The notes beneath the pieces were generated by a model. The model searched no databases. It saw only the letters and a program-made list of their open reading frames with translations, and was not told the DNA's origin. Shown piece by piece: positions 19,705 to 28,935 of a stretch of DNA of 62,426 nucleotides. The DNA is taken from positions 41,255 through 103,680 of the forward strand of contig NZ_RJMV01000003.1 in the NCBI RefSeq assembly GCF_003943735.1, given 5' to 3'. Position 1 is the stretch's first letter; each line of letters opens with the position of its first letter. This DNA comes from Streptococcus sanguinis. GTDB lineage: Bacteria > Bacillota > Bacilli > Lactobacillales > Streptococcaceae. Position numbers and translations under genes: made by a program.

Positions 19705-20361
19705 ATGATGATTGTTATTGATTATGACGCGGGAAATACTGCCAATGTTCTCCGTGCTCTAGCTCAGGTCGGAGTAGAAGCACGTCTGTCAGCTAATCCG
19801 CAGGAAATTTTAGCATCCGACGGTTTGATTTTACCAGGTGTCGGTGCTTTTCCTACTGCCATGCAGGAGTTGGAAAAGCGAGGGCTGGTGTCAGTTATTC
19901 AGGAGGCTGTGGCTGATGGCAAGCCTCTCTTGGGGATTTGCTTAGGGATGCAGCTCCTGCTGGAGTCTGGATTGGAGAATGGTCAAAACTCTGGACTGGG
20001 CTTGATTCCAGGTGTTTGCCGCCGGATTCCGGACCAGGCTGGTCTGCCTGTGCCTCACATGGGCTGGAACGACTTACAAATCCAGCAGTCGTCTGCTTTG
20101 ACAGCCGGTCTTGAGGGCCAGTCAGTCTATTTTGTCCATAGCTACTACACAGATGTTCCGAAGGAGTACTTGGACGTGACGGCTGATTATGGGCTGCCTA
20201 TCCCAGCCATGATTCACCGAGGATCGGTCTTTGGCTGCCAGTTTCACCCAGAAAAGTCTGGTGCTGTTGGTCTCGGTATCCTAGAGAAGTTTAAGGAGTA
20301 TGTCTATGAAAATACTGCCCGCTATCGATATCAAAGACGGCCAGGCCGTCCGCCTTTTTAA
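19705..20361 (+). CDS. hisH: imidazole glycerol phosphate synthase, glutaminase subunit
   Basis: A class I glutamine amidotransferase of 218 residues. The nucleophile Cys is in [10 protein letters not shown], and the His-Glu pair is in CQFHPEKSG. It supplies ammonia to HisF. The start at 19705 (ATGATG) follows AAAGGAG (19687-19693); upstream in-frame non-ATG codons lie within or before that site. The last 56 nt overlap hisA, giving a basic tail ([10 protein letters not shown]) beyond the usual HisH end, which is probably a by-product of the overlap. Confidence 0.93.
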   Translation: MMIVIDYDAGNTANVLRALAQVGVEARLSANPQEILASDGLILPGVGAFPTAMQELEKRGLVSVIQEAVADGKPLLGICLGMQLLLESGLENGQNSGLGLIPGVCRRIPDQAGLPVPHMGWNDLQIQQSSALTAGLEGQSVYFVHSYYTDVPKEYLDVTADYGLPIPAMIHRGSVFGCQFHPEKSGAVGLGILEKFKEYVYENTARYRYQRRPGRPPF

Positions 20362-21028
20362 AGGGGATTTTAGTCAGAAGACGGTGGTCAATCCCGATGT
20401 TTTGGAGCAAGCTCGAGTTTTCAAAGAAGCTGGGGTTACCATGATTCATGTGGTTGACTTGGACGGGGCCTTAGAAGGTCGGGCGGCCAATCGAGATCTG
20501 ATTGCCCAGATTAAAGCGGAAACTGGTCTAGCTATCCAAGTCGGGGGCGGCATCCGCAGTCTGGAGCAGATTGAAGATTACCTGGCGGTTGGCATTGACC
20601 GTGTCATTATTGGCTCTATGGCTGTTAAGAATCCTGAATTTGTTGAGGCTGCGCTGGAGCGCTTTGGAAGCAGCAAAATCGTGATTGCCATTGATGCGAA
20701 AGAGGGGCTGGTTGCGACTGAGGGTTGGCTGGAAACCAGCAGTCAGGACTATATAAGCCTGGCGCTGGCCATGGAAAAAATCGGCGTCCGTCTCTTTGTC
20801 TATACAGATGTGGACCGAGACGGTACTCTGACTGGCCCCAATATCCAGCATTATCAAAAATTGCTGGCAGCTCTCAAGCAAGCTCAAGTCATTGCTTCTG
20901 GTGGTATCCAGTCAGCGGATGACTTAGATGAACTGAAAAAACTGGGCTTGGCTGGTGCCATTGTTGGTAAGGCCTACTATAGTGGACGAATTAGCCTAGA
21001 GCAGATCAAGGAAGTAGAAAGGGGCTAG
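20306..21028 (+). CDS. hisA: ProFAR isomerase
   Basis: A 240-residue beta/alpha-barrel enzyme that isomerises phosphoribosylformimino-AICAR phosphate. The acidic residue of LPAIDIKDG at the N-terminus and DVDRDGT in the second half fit HisA. ATG 20306 is 7 nt after AAGGAG (20293-20298); ATG 20300 is too close to it. The start lies inside hisH in another frame. Confidence 0.94.
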   Translation: MKILPAIDIKDGQAVRLFKGDFSQKTVVNPDVLEQARVFKEAGVTMIHVVDLDGALEGRAANRDLIAQIKAETGLAIQVGGGIRSLEQIEDYLAVGIDRVIIGSMAVKNPEFVEAALERFGSSKIVIAIDAKEGLVATEGWLETSSQDYISLALAMEKIGVRLFVYTDVDRDGTLTGPNIQHYQKLLAALKQAQVIASGGIQSADDLDELKKLGLAGAIVGKAYYSGRISLEQIKEVERG

Positions 21029-21030
21029 CC

Positions 21031-21789
21031 ATGCTGAAAAAACGAATCATTCCCTGTCTGGATGTCAAGGACGGCCGGGTGGTCAAGGGCATCAACTTTG
21101 TCAATCTAACTGATGTGGGAGATCCAGTTGATGCAGCCAAGGCTTACTATGAAGCTGGCTGCGATGAGTTGGTCTTTCTGGACATCACCGCCACCCATGA
21201 GGAGCGGGACACGACGGTCGATATGGTCGGGCGCGTGGCGGAGCAGGTTTTCATTCCCTTTACCGTCGGGGGCGGCATTCGCACGGTTGAGGACATGAAG
21301 CGGATGCTGCAGGCTGGTGCGGATAAGGTTGCAGTTAATTCCTCAGCACTGGCAAATCCTCAGCTTTTAGCTGACTGCGCTGAGAAATTCGGCAGCCAAT
21401 GTGTGGTGCTGGCAGTGGATGCTAAGAAAGAAGCGGATGGCAGCTGGCATGTCTATCTGGCTGGCGGCCGCAAGGACAGCGGTCGCGACCTGTTAGACTG
21501 GGTCCAGGAAGCTGTCAGTTTTGGAGCGGGGGAAATTCTTCTGACCAGTATGGACAAGGACGGAACCAAGTCCGGTTTTGACTTGCCAATGCTGGAAGCC
21601 GTCTCCCAAGTGGTTTCCGTTCCCATCATCGCATCTGGTGGTGCTGGCAGTAGCCAGCATATCCTAGAAGTTTTTGAAAAGACTGCAGCGACAGGTGCCT
21701 TGGCCGCTTCAATTTTCCATTATGGTCAGGTCTCCATCGCAGAGACCAAAAAAGCCATGCTGGAAGCTGGATTGGAGTTGCGCATCTGA
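21031..21789 (+). CDS. hisF: imidazole glycerol phosphate synthase, cyclase subunit
   Basis: A 252-residue barrel enzyme. Catalytic aspartates are in [14 protein letters not shown] and [11 protein letters not shown]. With HisH it forms imidazoleglycerol phosphate and AICAR. It begins 2 nt after hisA ends, and its last base is shared with the hisI start (TGATG). Confidence 0.95.
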   Translation: MLKKRIIPCLDVKDGRVVKGINFVNLTDVGDPVDAAKAYYEAGCDELVFLDITATHEERDTTVDMVGRVAEQVFIPFTVGGGIRTVEDMKRMLQAGADKVAVNSSALANPQLLADCAEKFGSQCVVLAVDAKKEADGSWHVYLAGGRKDSGRDLLDWVQEAVSFGAGEILLTSMDKDGTKSGFDLPMLEAVSQVVSVPIIASGGAGSSQHILEVFEKTAATGALAASIFHYGQVSIAETKKAMLEAGLELRI

Positions 21790-22115
21790 TGACAGAAGTA
21801 AAGTTAGATTTTCAAAAGCAAGGCGGTCTCATACCTGCCATTATCCTAGACCACACCAGCAAAGAAGTACTCATGCTGGCCTATCTCAATGAAGAAGCCT
21901 ACCAGCTGACCCGCACTAGTGGCCAGATGTGGTACTGGAGCCGGTCACGTCAGGAACTTTGGCATAAGGGGGCCACCAGCGGCCACTATCAAACCGTCAA
22001 AAAAATCACAGCTGATTGCGACCAAGATACCTTGCTGATCGAGGTAGACCAGCTGGGAGCAGCCTGCCACACCGGTGCTAAATCCTGCTTTTTTCATACA
22101 ATCTGGGATGAGTAG
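21789..22115 (+). CDS. hisI: phosphoribosyl-AMP cyclohydrolase
   Basis: A 108-residue monofunctional His[31 protein letters not shown] and the zinc/magnesium residues of DCDQDTLL and [10 protein letters not shown] are present. It opens the PR-AMP ring. In the usual order hisE follows directly; here an unrelated gene lies between them. Confidence 0.95.
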   Translation: MTEVKLDFQKQGGLIPAIILDHTSKEVLMLAYLNEEAYQLTRTSGQMWYWSRSRQELWHKGATSGHYQTVKKITADCDQDTLLIEVDQLGAACHTGAKSCFFHTIWDE

Positions 22116-22139
22116 AATAGCAAAATATATGGAGAAATT

Positions 22140-23021
22140 ATGACTAATTTTAATAATCGGACATATGAGAAAATTGTTACAGATGTAATTTCAATGTTTT
22201 TATATATTGAAAATCAACCAAATAGTGGTAAAAGAATGGCAATAAGAAGATATGCTGAAGTAGTTGTAAGACGATTATTAGATATTCCTTCTAATAAGGG
22301 AGTAACGTTAGGAAATAAAAAAATTACAAAATCGGAATTTTATAACAATAATATTCTTTTTTCAGAATCTGTAGATTATATACAAAAATATGGAAGCGAA
22401 TCTATTCATACCAATTTTCTTGGAGAAGAAACGGATGAAAAAGTAAAAGATTTAATGGATAAATTACTTGATTTACTTGCATGTTTGTTTATTCAATATT
22501 TTGAAAACTATTCTTTTCCTCCTAATGAGGAAGTTCTTGGTTATTTTTCAATTTTACCTCCAATCATTCGAGTAAAAGTTTTACAGTATTTATTCACTCA
22601 AAAAGAAAATCAAAGTAATATTAATTTAATCGATAAATTGAATCTAGCTATTTTAAAAGATAAAGGAAAAGATAAAGCGATAAAATGGGTAGAGGATCAT
22701 AAAGATTTACTATCAAGTCTTTCGAGTATGAGTGAAGAAGTTGAGGAAATGATTGAGCAACAATTTGGTCAACAAATATTACTTTTGATGAGAAAAACAA
22801 TGTATGATTCATGTTATGAAAAAATAAATAAAGTTGGGGAGCAAATTGAACGAAACGGTCATTTATATAAAGAATTTGAAGAATCTAAGTATATTTTTGA
22901 AACAGAAGTAAATTTCCAGAGTGAATCGAAAGAAACTCAAGAATTTTTATCAATAATGAAATTTATATATTTAGGTAGACGTAATACTCCTAGTAAAAAC
23001 GTAAAGAATTGGAGGAAATAA
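22140..23021 (+). CDS. AT-rich protein of unknown function inserted in the his operon
   Basis: A 293-residue, mostly helical soluble protein in DNA far richer in A+T than the his genes on both sides, a sign of horizontal gain. The segment YAEVVVRRLLDIP, then YGSESIHTNFLGEETDEK and a long helix (KLLDLLACLFIQYF), resembles the HEPN/DUF4145-like helical domains of some defence and restriction proteins; this is a weak, pattern-level resemblance. The C-terminal half is rich in Glu and Lys and may form coiled coil (SSMSEEVEEMIEQQFGQQ). TGGAG precedes the ATG. It ends 1 nt before hisE and sits between hisI and hisE without breaking either, so it is transcribed under T-box control. It has no evident link to histidine synthesis. 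Confidence 0.7.
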   Translation: MTNFNNRTYEKIVTDVISMFLYIENQPNSGKRMAIRRYAEVVVRRLLDIPSNKGVTLGNKKITKSEFYNNNILFSESVDYIQKYGSESIHTNFLGEETDEKVKDLMDKLLDLLACLFIQYFENYSFPPNEEVLGYFSILPPIIRVKVLQYLFTQKENQSNINLIDKLNLAILKDKGKDKAIKWVEDHKDLLSSLSSMSEEVEEMIEQQFGQQILLLMRKTMYDSCYEKINKVGEQIERNGHLYKEFEESKYIFETEVNFQSESKETQEFLSIMKFIYLGRRNTPSKNVKNWRK

Positions 23022-23022
23022 C

Positions 23023-23337
23023 ATGCTAGAAACCCTCTATCAAGAAGCCCTCAAACGTAAAAAAGAGCCTAAGGAAGGCTCCTATACCAGCTATCTCTAT
23101 GACAAGGGGCTGGACAAGATTCTCAAAAAAGTCGGTGAAGAAGCGACTGAAGTAGTCATTGCGGCCAAAAACGCTGATAAGAACGAGATGGCCAATGAGA
23201 CAGCTGATCTGCTCTACCATCTGGCGGTCGCTCTCGTTGAGACTGGCGTCAGTCTGGAAGAGGTAGAGGCCGTCCTCCAGGCCCGTCAGGGCAAGCAGAG
23301 CCGGATTCATGATCGACCTGAAATCGACCAATACTAA
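23023..23337 (+). CDS. hisE: phosphoribosyl-ATP pyrophosphatase
   Basis: A 104-residue MazG-like all-alpha pyrophosphatase. Motifs SYTSYLYDKGLDKILKKVGEE and ADLLYHLAVALVE carry the acidic metal ligands. It performs the second step of the pathway. GGAGG is 8 nt before the ATG and overlaps the end of the preceding foreign gene. Confidence 0.95.
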   Translation: MLETLYQEALKRKKEPKEGSYTSYLYDKGLDKILKKVGEEATEVVIAAKNADKNEMANETADLLYHLAVALVETGVSLEEVEAVLQARQGKQSRIHDRPEIDQY

Positions 23338-23370
23338 ACGGATATAAGATTTGCAGAAAGGCGGCCCAGC

Positions 23371-24120
23371 ATGCGCGACAACCATCTTCATACCTATTTT
23401 TCCTATGATTCTGAGGCGGATTTCTGTGACTATCTGGACCATTATGAGGGCGAGATTGTCACTACTGAGCACTATGATTTGTCCAATCCCTACCCTTACG
23501 AAGCTGCCTCGCCCCACGATGATGTGCCTGACTATGAGGCCTATTCAGCAAAAATAGCAGAGCTGAACCAGCAGTATGGCAACCGCATCAAAAAGGGCAT
23601 TGAAATTGGCTATTACGCTCCGCGTAAAGACGATATTCTAGCTTTCCTAGCGGACAAGGATTATGACCTCAAGCTCCTGTCTGTCCACCACAATGGCAGC
23701 TTTGACTATCTGGAAGAGCCAGTCCTACAGCTGGATAAGATGGAGCTGATTCCCTCCTACCTTAGAGAGTTAGAAGAGGCTATCGAGGCTGTGCCAGCAG
23801 ATGTACTAGCTCACTTTGACTATGGTTTCCGGAAATTCGAGCTTACCGTAGAGGAGTTAAAAACTTTTGAACCAGAGCTGCGACAGCTTTTTCAAAAGAT
23901 GATTGACCATGGTCTGGCCTTTGAGCTTAACTGCAAGTCCATGTATCTATATGGTCACGAGGAACTTTATATCTACGCTCTCTCTCTAGTCAAGGAGCTG
24001 GGCGGCCAGCGCTTTTCAGTGGGATCAGACGGCCACAAGCTGGAGCATTTCCGATTGCAGTTTGACCGAGTGGCCAAAATCTTAGCAGAGGCTGGCATAG
24101 GCGAGGAGCAGTTGATCTAG
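23371..24120 (+). CDS. hisK: histidinol-phosphatase, PHP family
   Basis: A 249-residue PHP-domain phosphoesterase. The metal ligands DNHLHTYFSYD at the start, the KKGIEIGYY block, LLSVHHNG and the late GSDGHK block are visible. It releases phosphate from histidinol phosphate just before HisD acts, completing the pathway in this operon. AGAAAGGCGG precedes the ATG. Confidence 0.93.
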   Translation: MRDNHLHTYFSYDSEADFCDYLDHYEGEIVTTEHYDLSNPYPYEAASPHDDVPDYEAYSAKIAELNQQYGNRIKKGIEIGYYAPRKDDILAFLADKDYDLKLLSVHHNGSFDYLEEPVLQLDKMELIPSYLRELEEAIEAVPADVLAHFDYGFRKFELTVEELKTFEPELRQLFQKMIDHGLAFELNCKSMYLYGHEELYIYALSLVKELGGQRFSVGSDGHKLEHFRLQFDRVAKILAEAGIGEEQLI

Positions 24121-24131
24121 AAGGAGAAATC

Positions 24132-24446
24132 ATGACCGAGATTAGGCCTTTAAAACCAGAGGGAATCCCGCTCTTAGAAGAATTTCTTTACCAAGCTATT
24201 TTTATTCCCCAAGGTCTAGAGCCGCTGCCCAGAAGTATCTTGAAGGAACCAGATTTAGAGATGTATATCAAGGACTTTGGTCAGCAGTTGATGACGGCCA
24301 TGCTGGACTTGCTCAAGGTCAAAGGCTACCCAAGTGTCTCCCTCTCCGTTTCCAAAGATAATCCCGCCGCTCACTTTTATAAAAGATTGGGCTTTGTTAC
24401 GGTTGAAGAGAGGGAAGATGACTATTTGATGCTGTGTCGATTGTAA
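24132..24446 (+). pseudogene. GNAT acetyltransferase with the acetyl-CoA core deleted
   Basis: The 104-residue frame begins like a GNAT protein (MTEIRPLKPEGIPLLEEFLYQAI is split here as N-terminal helix material) and ends like one (PAAHFYKRLGFVTVEE). The middle, which should hold the central beta-strands and the acetyl-CoA loop (Q/R-x-x-G-x-G/A), is missing. YIKDFG runs directly into QQLMTAMLDLL, which normally follows the GxG loop, so an in-frame deletion near 24280-24290 is likely. The product cannot bind acetyl-CoA in the normal way. The gene follows hisK by 11 nt. Confidence 0.65.
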
Positions 24447-24462
24447 TAAGAAAAGAAAACTC

Positions 24463-25389
24463 ATGAAATTAGAACGATTAATTTATATTTTATTAGCTCT
24501 TTTGAATAAAAGGCAGATAACAGCTAAAGAAATTGCTGAACGTTTTGAAATATCTACTCGTACAGTATATCGAGATATGGATACGCTCAGCTTAGCTGGA
24601 ATCCCTATTTACTCTGAACGTGGGGATAAGGGAGGCTTTTATATACCAGATGACTACAAGATGGACAGCAGCTTTTTCACAGAAGAAGAAAAGCAGTTTA
24701 TCATCAATATGAGCCAAAATGTTGGCAAAATTGTTGGACATCCTAGTTTTGACAGCATTGAGCATAAGCTTACTTCTCAAGAGGCGACCGATAAGGTCAA
24801 TCCATTTTACTTTGATCTTACTTCCTGGTCTCTCAATACAAATTATTTACTTGAAATTGAGCAGGCTATACAAACTGGGAAGAAAGTTTCCTTTTCTTAT
24901 TTTTCTAAAAAACAAGAACGAAGCCAGCGAACGATTCTTCCTTACCGTCTGATTTTTAAACTAAATGCTTGGTATGTTATCGGCTACTGTTTAGAAAAGT
25001 TAGATTTTCGTTTTTTCAAACTCAGTAGGATTCGTGATTTGCATCCAGTAGAAGAGGGTATCGAAGCTGGAGATTACCCTCTTTTATCTCAAGAAAAGCT
25101 AGATCTTTTTCTAAATCCATCCAAAGATAAAGTTGAGGGCAATAAAGAAGAAGTAGAGCTGATTTTCACAGAGTCTGCGCTCCCAAAGATTTATGACCAC
25201 TTCACAGAAGAAGAAATCACTGTTGAGCAAACCAGAATAAAGGTCCATGCTTTCAGAGCATTGACACCGGCCTTTTTCGAATTGATTTTAAGTTTTGCTC
25301 ATCAAGTAAAAGTCATATCACCAAAAAAACTGCAGGATAAATTAATTGATTCTCTTCAAAAAAATCTTCAGCAATATGACAGACTGTAG
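24463..25389 (+). CDS. WYL-domain transcriptional regulator (YafY type)
   Basis: A 308-residue protein. The N-terminal winged HTH (residues 1-60) includes ITAKEIAERFEISTRTVYRD. A WYL domain (about 135-225) follows, with ILPYRLIFKLNAWYVIGYC, then a WCX-like C-terminal domain. WYL regulators respond to small ligands or nucleic acids. Its target is unknown; the nearest candidate is the downstream SnoaL-like gene. The stop codon sits in the loop of its own terminator. Confidence 0.85.
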   Translation: MKLERLIYILLALLNKRQITAKEIAERFEISTRTVYRDMDTLSLAGIPIYSERGDKGGFYIPDDYKMDSSFFTEEEKQFIINMSQNVGKIVGHPSFDSIEHKLTSQEATDKVNPFYFDLTSWSLNTNYLLEIEQAIQTGKKVSFSYFSKKQERSQRTILPYRLIFKLNAWYVIGYCLEKLDFRFFKLSRIRDLHPVEEGIEAGDYPLLSQEKLDLFLNPSKDKVEGNKEEVELIFTESALPKIYDHFTEEEITVEQTRIKVHAFRALTPAFFELILSFAHQVKVISPKKLQDKLIDSLQKNLQQYDRL

Positions 25390-25404
25390 TCATATTGCTT
25401 TTTG
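25370..25404 (+). terminator. terminator overlapping the WYL gene stop
   Basis: AGCAATATGAC (25370-25380) pairs perfectly with GTCATATTGCT (25389-25399), followed by TTTTT. The TAG stop (25387-25389) lies at the loop, so terminating ribosomes could affect folding. Confidence 0.8.
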
Positions 25405-25474
25405 TATAATCTTAAATGGCTTGAAAATCTCATTGTTTGAGTGCTTGCCTATATTATTTTTGGAGGTTCAAAAT

Positions 25475-25840
25475 ATGGATACAAAAACATTAGCAGAAAG
25501 CTATTTTAATGCAGTCAATAAAGGTGGATGGGAAGATTTCGTGGCTGAACATTTTGATTATGGGATGTGTGATAGTCAGGAGATCAGACAAGGACGTGAT
25601 GTTTATCTGCAAGGTGCAGGTCAATTCTATGCTTTAAGTCAGCATCTTGAAGTGAAGAAGTTATTGGTAGATGGACGAGAAGTAGTGGCTTTAAATCGCT
25701 ATCGCCTGCAGTCACCACAAGGAAATGAACTAGAGTTGGATGTGGCAGAATTTTTAAAATTTGACGAATCAGATAAATTGATTGCGTCTACTATTTACTT
25801 TGATACTCATCGTTTCCAAGAGTTTATGCAAGGGAGATAG
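25475..25840 (+). CDS. SnoaL/NTF2-like protein
   Basis: A 121-residue cone-shaped NTF2-like protein: AESYFNAVNKGGWEDFVAEHF, then GRDVYLQGAGQFYAL and a strand-rich second half. Members act as small isomerases, hydrolases or binding proteins; the ligand here is unknown. ATG 25475 follows TGGAGG by 8 nt. Upstream in-frame codons would place the start inside the previous terminator. TATAAT at 25405-25410 may be its -10. Confidence 0.75.
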   Translation: MDTKTLAESYFNAVNKGGWEDFVAEHFDYGMCDSQEIRQGRDVYLQGAGQFYALSQHLEVKKLLVDGREVVALNRYRLQSPQGNELELDVAEFLKFDESDKLIASTIYFDTHRFQEFMQGR

Positions 25841-25850
25841 GCATGTAGAA

Positions 25851-25877
25851 AAGTCACCGAATGGTGGCTTTTTTAGT
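25851..25877 (+). terminator. intrinsic terminator
   Basis: AGTCACC-GAAT-GGTGGCT is followed by TTTTTT. It closes the SnoaL-like gene. The spacer from here to 26036 shows nothing else I can support. Confidence 0.75.
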
Positions 25878-26036
25878 AACCAATGACTTCTACAAATGCT
25901 TTATCGTATTATTTGTAAGTTTTCTTGCCAAGTGGTAAAATAAAGCCGAAATAAAATATGTTCTCCTAGAACAATCTAATCGATTAGCAATAATTAATTT
26001 GACTTTTCTTCGTAGTCATATAAAGGAGTTGATTTT

Positions 26037-26435
26037 ATGACTAATACTAGGCGAGCAGTGCTAGCACTGAGCTTGGGTGTTTTGTTATTGCTAGCAGTGG
26101 GAATTCTACTGCAGGTTCATTTTTGGAGAATGATCATTTTGCTAGGTCTATTCTTTTTTGCGGAAGTATTTATCATCTGGTATTCGGGAAGCAAGTCTAA
26201 TTCGCAGATTAGTGGCAGGCAAAGCCTTGAACTCTTCTGGTTTTATATCAAACGCTTGAAAATTTTTTATGTCACAATTTTGTGCCTTGCAATTCTTTTC
26301 GTTTCTCTATCCTCCAATCCTGCTTTCGATTTGTTTTTTGTGCTTGAGCTGTTAGTATTCTTGCTCTTAAGCAATTATATCTTTAGCTCTCATGGTATTC
26401 AACCACCCAAGAAAGAGAGGGCTCTTAGAGTCTAA
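26037..26435 (+). CDS. small membrane protein, unknown family
   Basis: A 132-residue protein with four predicted membrane segments (about 8-27, 30-47, 75-92 and 98-115) separated by short loops. AAGGAG precedes the ATG. There is no signal peptidase site or known domain. The C-terminus is basic (PPKKERALRV) and probably cytoplasmic. I do not recognise the family. Confidence 0.6.
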   Translation: MTNTRRAVLALSLGVLLLLAVGILLQVHFWRMIILLGLFFFAEVFIIWYSGSKSNSQISGRQSLELFWFYIKRLKIFYVTILCLAILFVSLSSNPAFDLFFVLELLVFLLLSNYIFSSHGIQPPKKERALRV

Positions 26436-26482
26436 TTGCTTTGTTTGCAGCAGTCGATTTGATTGCTGTTCTTTCAAAAAAA

Positions 26483-26514
26483 TAAAAAGCCTGGATTTTT
26501 CCAGGCTTTTTAGT
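26483..26514. terminator. bidirectional terminator between convergent genes
   Basis: AAAAAGCCTGG-ATTTT-TCCAGGCTTTTT has A and T runs on both sides. It can end the membrane-protein gene on the plus strand and the DUF3042 gene on the minus strand. Confidence 0.85.
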
Positions 26515-26527
26515 GAAATGTGCAGGC

Positions 26528-26698
26528 TTAGTGTGCTACACGTTTGCGAGCTGCTTTTTTACGGTTTTCTTCGATGAAAGCCGCTTTTTGTTCTTCAGGT
26601 TCGATGACTTTTTTCTTGACTGCATATACTGCGCCTGCCACAGCAGCAACAGTAGCTGCAACTCCTGTAAGAACGCCTTTTCCAAATCCTTTAGCCAT
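26528..26698 (-). CDS. DUF3042-family small protein
   Basis: A 56-residue protein beginning MAKGFGKGVLTGVAATVA, with a hydrophobic Ala/Val helix (residues 9-27) followed by a charged helix (VKKKVIEPEEQKAAFIEENR) and a basic end. It matches the small DUF3042 family of lactic acid bacteria, of unknown function; one membrane anchor is likely. AAAGGAG is 7 nt before the ATG. It ends just before a bidirectional terminator. Confidence 0.85.
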   Translation of the reverse strand: MAKGFGKGVLTGVAATVAAVAGAVYAVKKKVIEPEEQKAAFIEENRKKAARKRVAH

Positions 26699-26731
26699 GT
26701 GTTTTCTCCTTTTCTGAACTTTTATTATTTA

Positions 26732-26760
26732 TGTTATAATTAATAGTAACGAAAAATCAA
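26732..26760. promoter_or_regulatory. overlapping divergent promoters for DUF3042 and miaA
   Basis: Plus strand: TGT-TATAAT (26732-26740), an extended -10 for miaA. Minus strand: TTGATT (26760-26755) and TATAAC (26738-26733), 16 nt apart, for the DUF3042 gene. The two -10 elements overlap, so the promoters should compete for polymerase. Confidence 0.55.
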
Positions 26761-26780
26761 AATTTTTTCAAGGAAAAAAG

Positions 26781-27665
26781 ATGAAAACCAAGATAATTGT
26801 GATAGTGGGGCCTACGGCGGTTGGAAAAACGGCTCTGAGTATCGAGGTAGCCAAGCGCTTCAATGGCCAAATCATCAGCGGTGACAGCCAGCAGGTCTAT
26901 CGTGGCTTGGATATTGGTACGGCCAAGATTCGTCCTGAAGAGCAGGAAGGCATTCCCCATCATCTGCTGGATGTGCGGGAGGTTGGCGAGAGCTACTCGG
27001 CCTATGATTTTGTGACTGAGGCGGCTCAGGCTATTCGTGAGATTGCGGCTCAAGATCAGCTTCCCATCATTTGCGGTGGCACAGGGCTCTATATCCAGAG
27101 TTTGCTCGAGGGCTATCATCTGGGCGGCTCCGTTCCTCACGAGGAGATTCTGGCCTATCGGGCGCAGCTGGACAGTTGGTCAGATGAGGATTTGTTTGAA
27201 AAAATAGCAGAGCTGGGTATCGAGATTCCACAGATAAATAGACGCAGGGCTATGAGGGCGCTAGAGATTGATCAGTTAGGTGGTCAACTAGAAAACAATC
27301 AACCAGACTATGAAGCCCTGCTGATTTGTCTAGATGATGAGCGGGAGCGACTTTATGAGCGAATCAATCAGCGAGTAGACCTGATGATAGAAGCTGGACT
27401 TTTGGAAGAAGCCCGCTGGCTGTTTGAGAAAGCTCCTACCAGTCAAGCCAGCAAGGGTATTGGCTACAAGGAACTTTTCCCCTACTTTGAAGGTCAGATG
27501 AGCCTGGAAGAGGCGGTGGACAAGCTCAAGCAGAATACCCGTCGTTTCGCCAAGCGCCAGCTGACTTGGTTTCGCAACCGGATGTCCGTGACTTTTTATC
27601 AGGTGGGAAATCCAGACTATAAGAATCAGGTCATGGAGGATATCAGGAAGTTTTTGGATAAGTAG
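26781..27665 (+). CDS. miaA: tRNA dimethylallyltransferase
   Basis: A 294-residue enzyme that adds dimethylallyl to A37 of tRNAs reading UNN codons. The P-loop [12 protein letters not shown] (residues 9-20), [17 protein letters not shown] and the RRAMRALEI block are present. It is the first gene of a run through hflX, an unknown gene, rnz, an SDR and a methyltransferase. Confidence 0.95.
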   Translation: MKTKIIVIVGPTAVGKTALSIEVAKRFNGQIISGDSQQVYRGLDIGTAKIRPEEQEGIPHHLLDVREVGESYSAYDFVTEAAQAIREIAAQDQLPIICGGTGLYIQSLLEGYHLGGSVPHEEILAYRAQLDSWSDEDLFEKIAELGIEIPQINRRRAMRALEIDQLGGQLENNQPDYEALLICLDDERERLYERINQRVDLMIEAGLLEEARWLFEKAPTSQASKGIGYKELFPYFEGQMSLEEAVDKLKQNTRRFAKRQLTWFRNRMSVTFYQVGNPDYKNQVMEDIRKFLDK

Positions 27666-27696
27666 CTGGCTGACCAAGTCTTAGTAAGGATATGAG

Positions 27697-28935
27697 ATGA
27701 TAGAAACAGAGAAAAAAACAGAGCGAGTCTTTCTGGTCGGTGTGGAACTGGCAGACACGGAGAATTTTGACCTATCCATGGAGGAGCTGCAAAGCCTAGC
27801 TAAGACTGCAGGGGCTGAGGTAGTTGGCTCCTATAGCCAGAAGCGGGAGAAGTATGACAGCAAGACCTTTGTCGGTTCTGGCAAGTTAGAAGAAATCCGA
27901 CAGATGGTTGATGCCGAAGAGATTTCGACCGTTATTGTCAATAACCGTCTGACCCCCCGCCAGAATGTCAATCTAGAGGAAAGCTTGGGGGTCAAGGTCA
28001 TTGACCGTATGCAACTGATTTTGGATATTTTTGCCATGAGAGCTAGGAGTCATGAGGGCAAGCTACAGGTGCATCTGGCCCAGCTTAAGTATCTGCTTCC
28101 TCGCTTGGTTGGCCAGGGAATTATGCTCAGCCGTCAGGCAGGTGGAATCGGCTCCCGCGGTCCTGGTGAAAGCCAGCTGGAGCTCAATCGACGCAGTGTA
28201 CGCAATCAGATTCATGATATTGAGCGCCAGCTCAAGGCAGTGGAGAAAAATCGGGCGACCGTTCGTGAAAAACGGTTGGAATCCAGTATTTTCAAAATCG
28301 GCCTCATCGGTTATACCAATGCTGGCAAGTCTACGATCATGAACTGCTTGACTAGTAAGAGTCAGTATGAGGCAGACGAACTCTTTGCGACGCTAGACGC
28401 CACGACCAAGAACATCAACCTAAGTGGCCAGCTCAATGTCACTCTGACAGACACAGTTGGCTTCATTCAGGATTTGCCTACAGAGCTAGTATCTAGCTTT
28501 AAATCCACACTGGAAGAGAGCAAAAATGTCGATTTGCTGGTCCATGTTATTGACGCCAGCGACCCTCATCATGAGGAGCACGAAAAGACTGTCCTCGACA
28601 TCATGAATGAGCTGGACATGCTGGATATTCCCCGGCTGACTCTTTATAACAAAGCAGACAAGACGGAGGATTTTACTCCGACCCTGACTCCTTATTCTTT
28701 AATTTCGGCTAAGGCGGACAATAGCAGAGCTATTTTGCAGCAAGTCCTACTGGAGCGGATGAAAGAGATTTTCCTGCCTTTTACCATCAAAGTAGCGCCG
28801 GCTAAAGCTTACAAGATTCATGATTTAGAGAAAGTCGCGATTATGGGAAATCGAGAATACATAGACGATGTCGAAGTCATTTCAGGCTGGATTGCCGAGA
28901 AAAACAAATGGAAACTGGAAGAATTTTATGACTGA
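27697..28935 (+). CDS. hflX: ribosome-associated GTPase HflX
   Basis: A 412-residue GTPase. The N-terminal HflX domain (GSGKLEEI, NNRLTPRQNVNLEE) and the glycine-rich RQAGGIGSRGPGESQLE linker precede the G domain: G1 is GYTNAGKST, G3 is DTVGFIQDLP, G4 is NKAD. HflX splits stalled 70S ribosomes, mainly under heat stress. The next gene starts in its last codons. Confidence 0.94.
   Translation: MIETEKKTERVFLVGVELADTENFDLSMEELQSLAKTAGAEVVGSYSQKREKYDSKTFVGSGKLEEIRQMVDAEEISTVIVNNRLTPRQNVNLEESLGVKVIDRMQLILDIFAMRARSHEGKLQVHLAQLKYLLPRLVGQGIMLSRQAGGIGSRGPGESQLELNRRSVRNQIHDIERQLKAVEKNRATVREKRLESSIFKIGLIGYTNAGKSTIMNCLTSKSQYEADELFATLDATTKNINLSGQLNVTLTDTVGFIQDLPTELVSSFKSTLEESKNVDLLVHVIDASDPHHEEHEKTVLDIMNELDMLDIPRLTLYNKADKTEDFTPTLTPYSLISAKADNSRAILQQVLLERMKEIFLPFTIKVAPAKAYKIHDLEKVAIMGNREYIDDVEVISGWIAEKNKWKLEEFYD

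Noticed and set aside
25346..25474. Longer N-terminus for the SnoaL-like protein
   Set aside because: The extension lies inside the WYL gene and its terminator; TGGAGG marks ATG 25475.
26513..26743. 76-codon plus-strand open frame rich in Cys and Phe
   Set aside because: Antisense to the DUF3042 gene, begins in the terminator and lacks a ribosome site.
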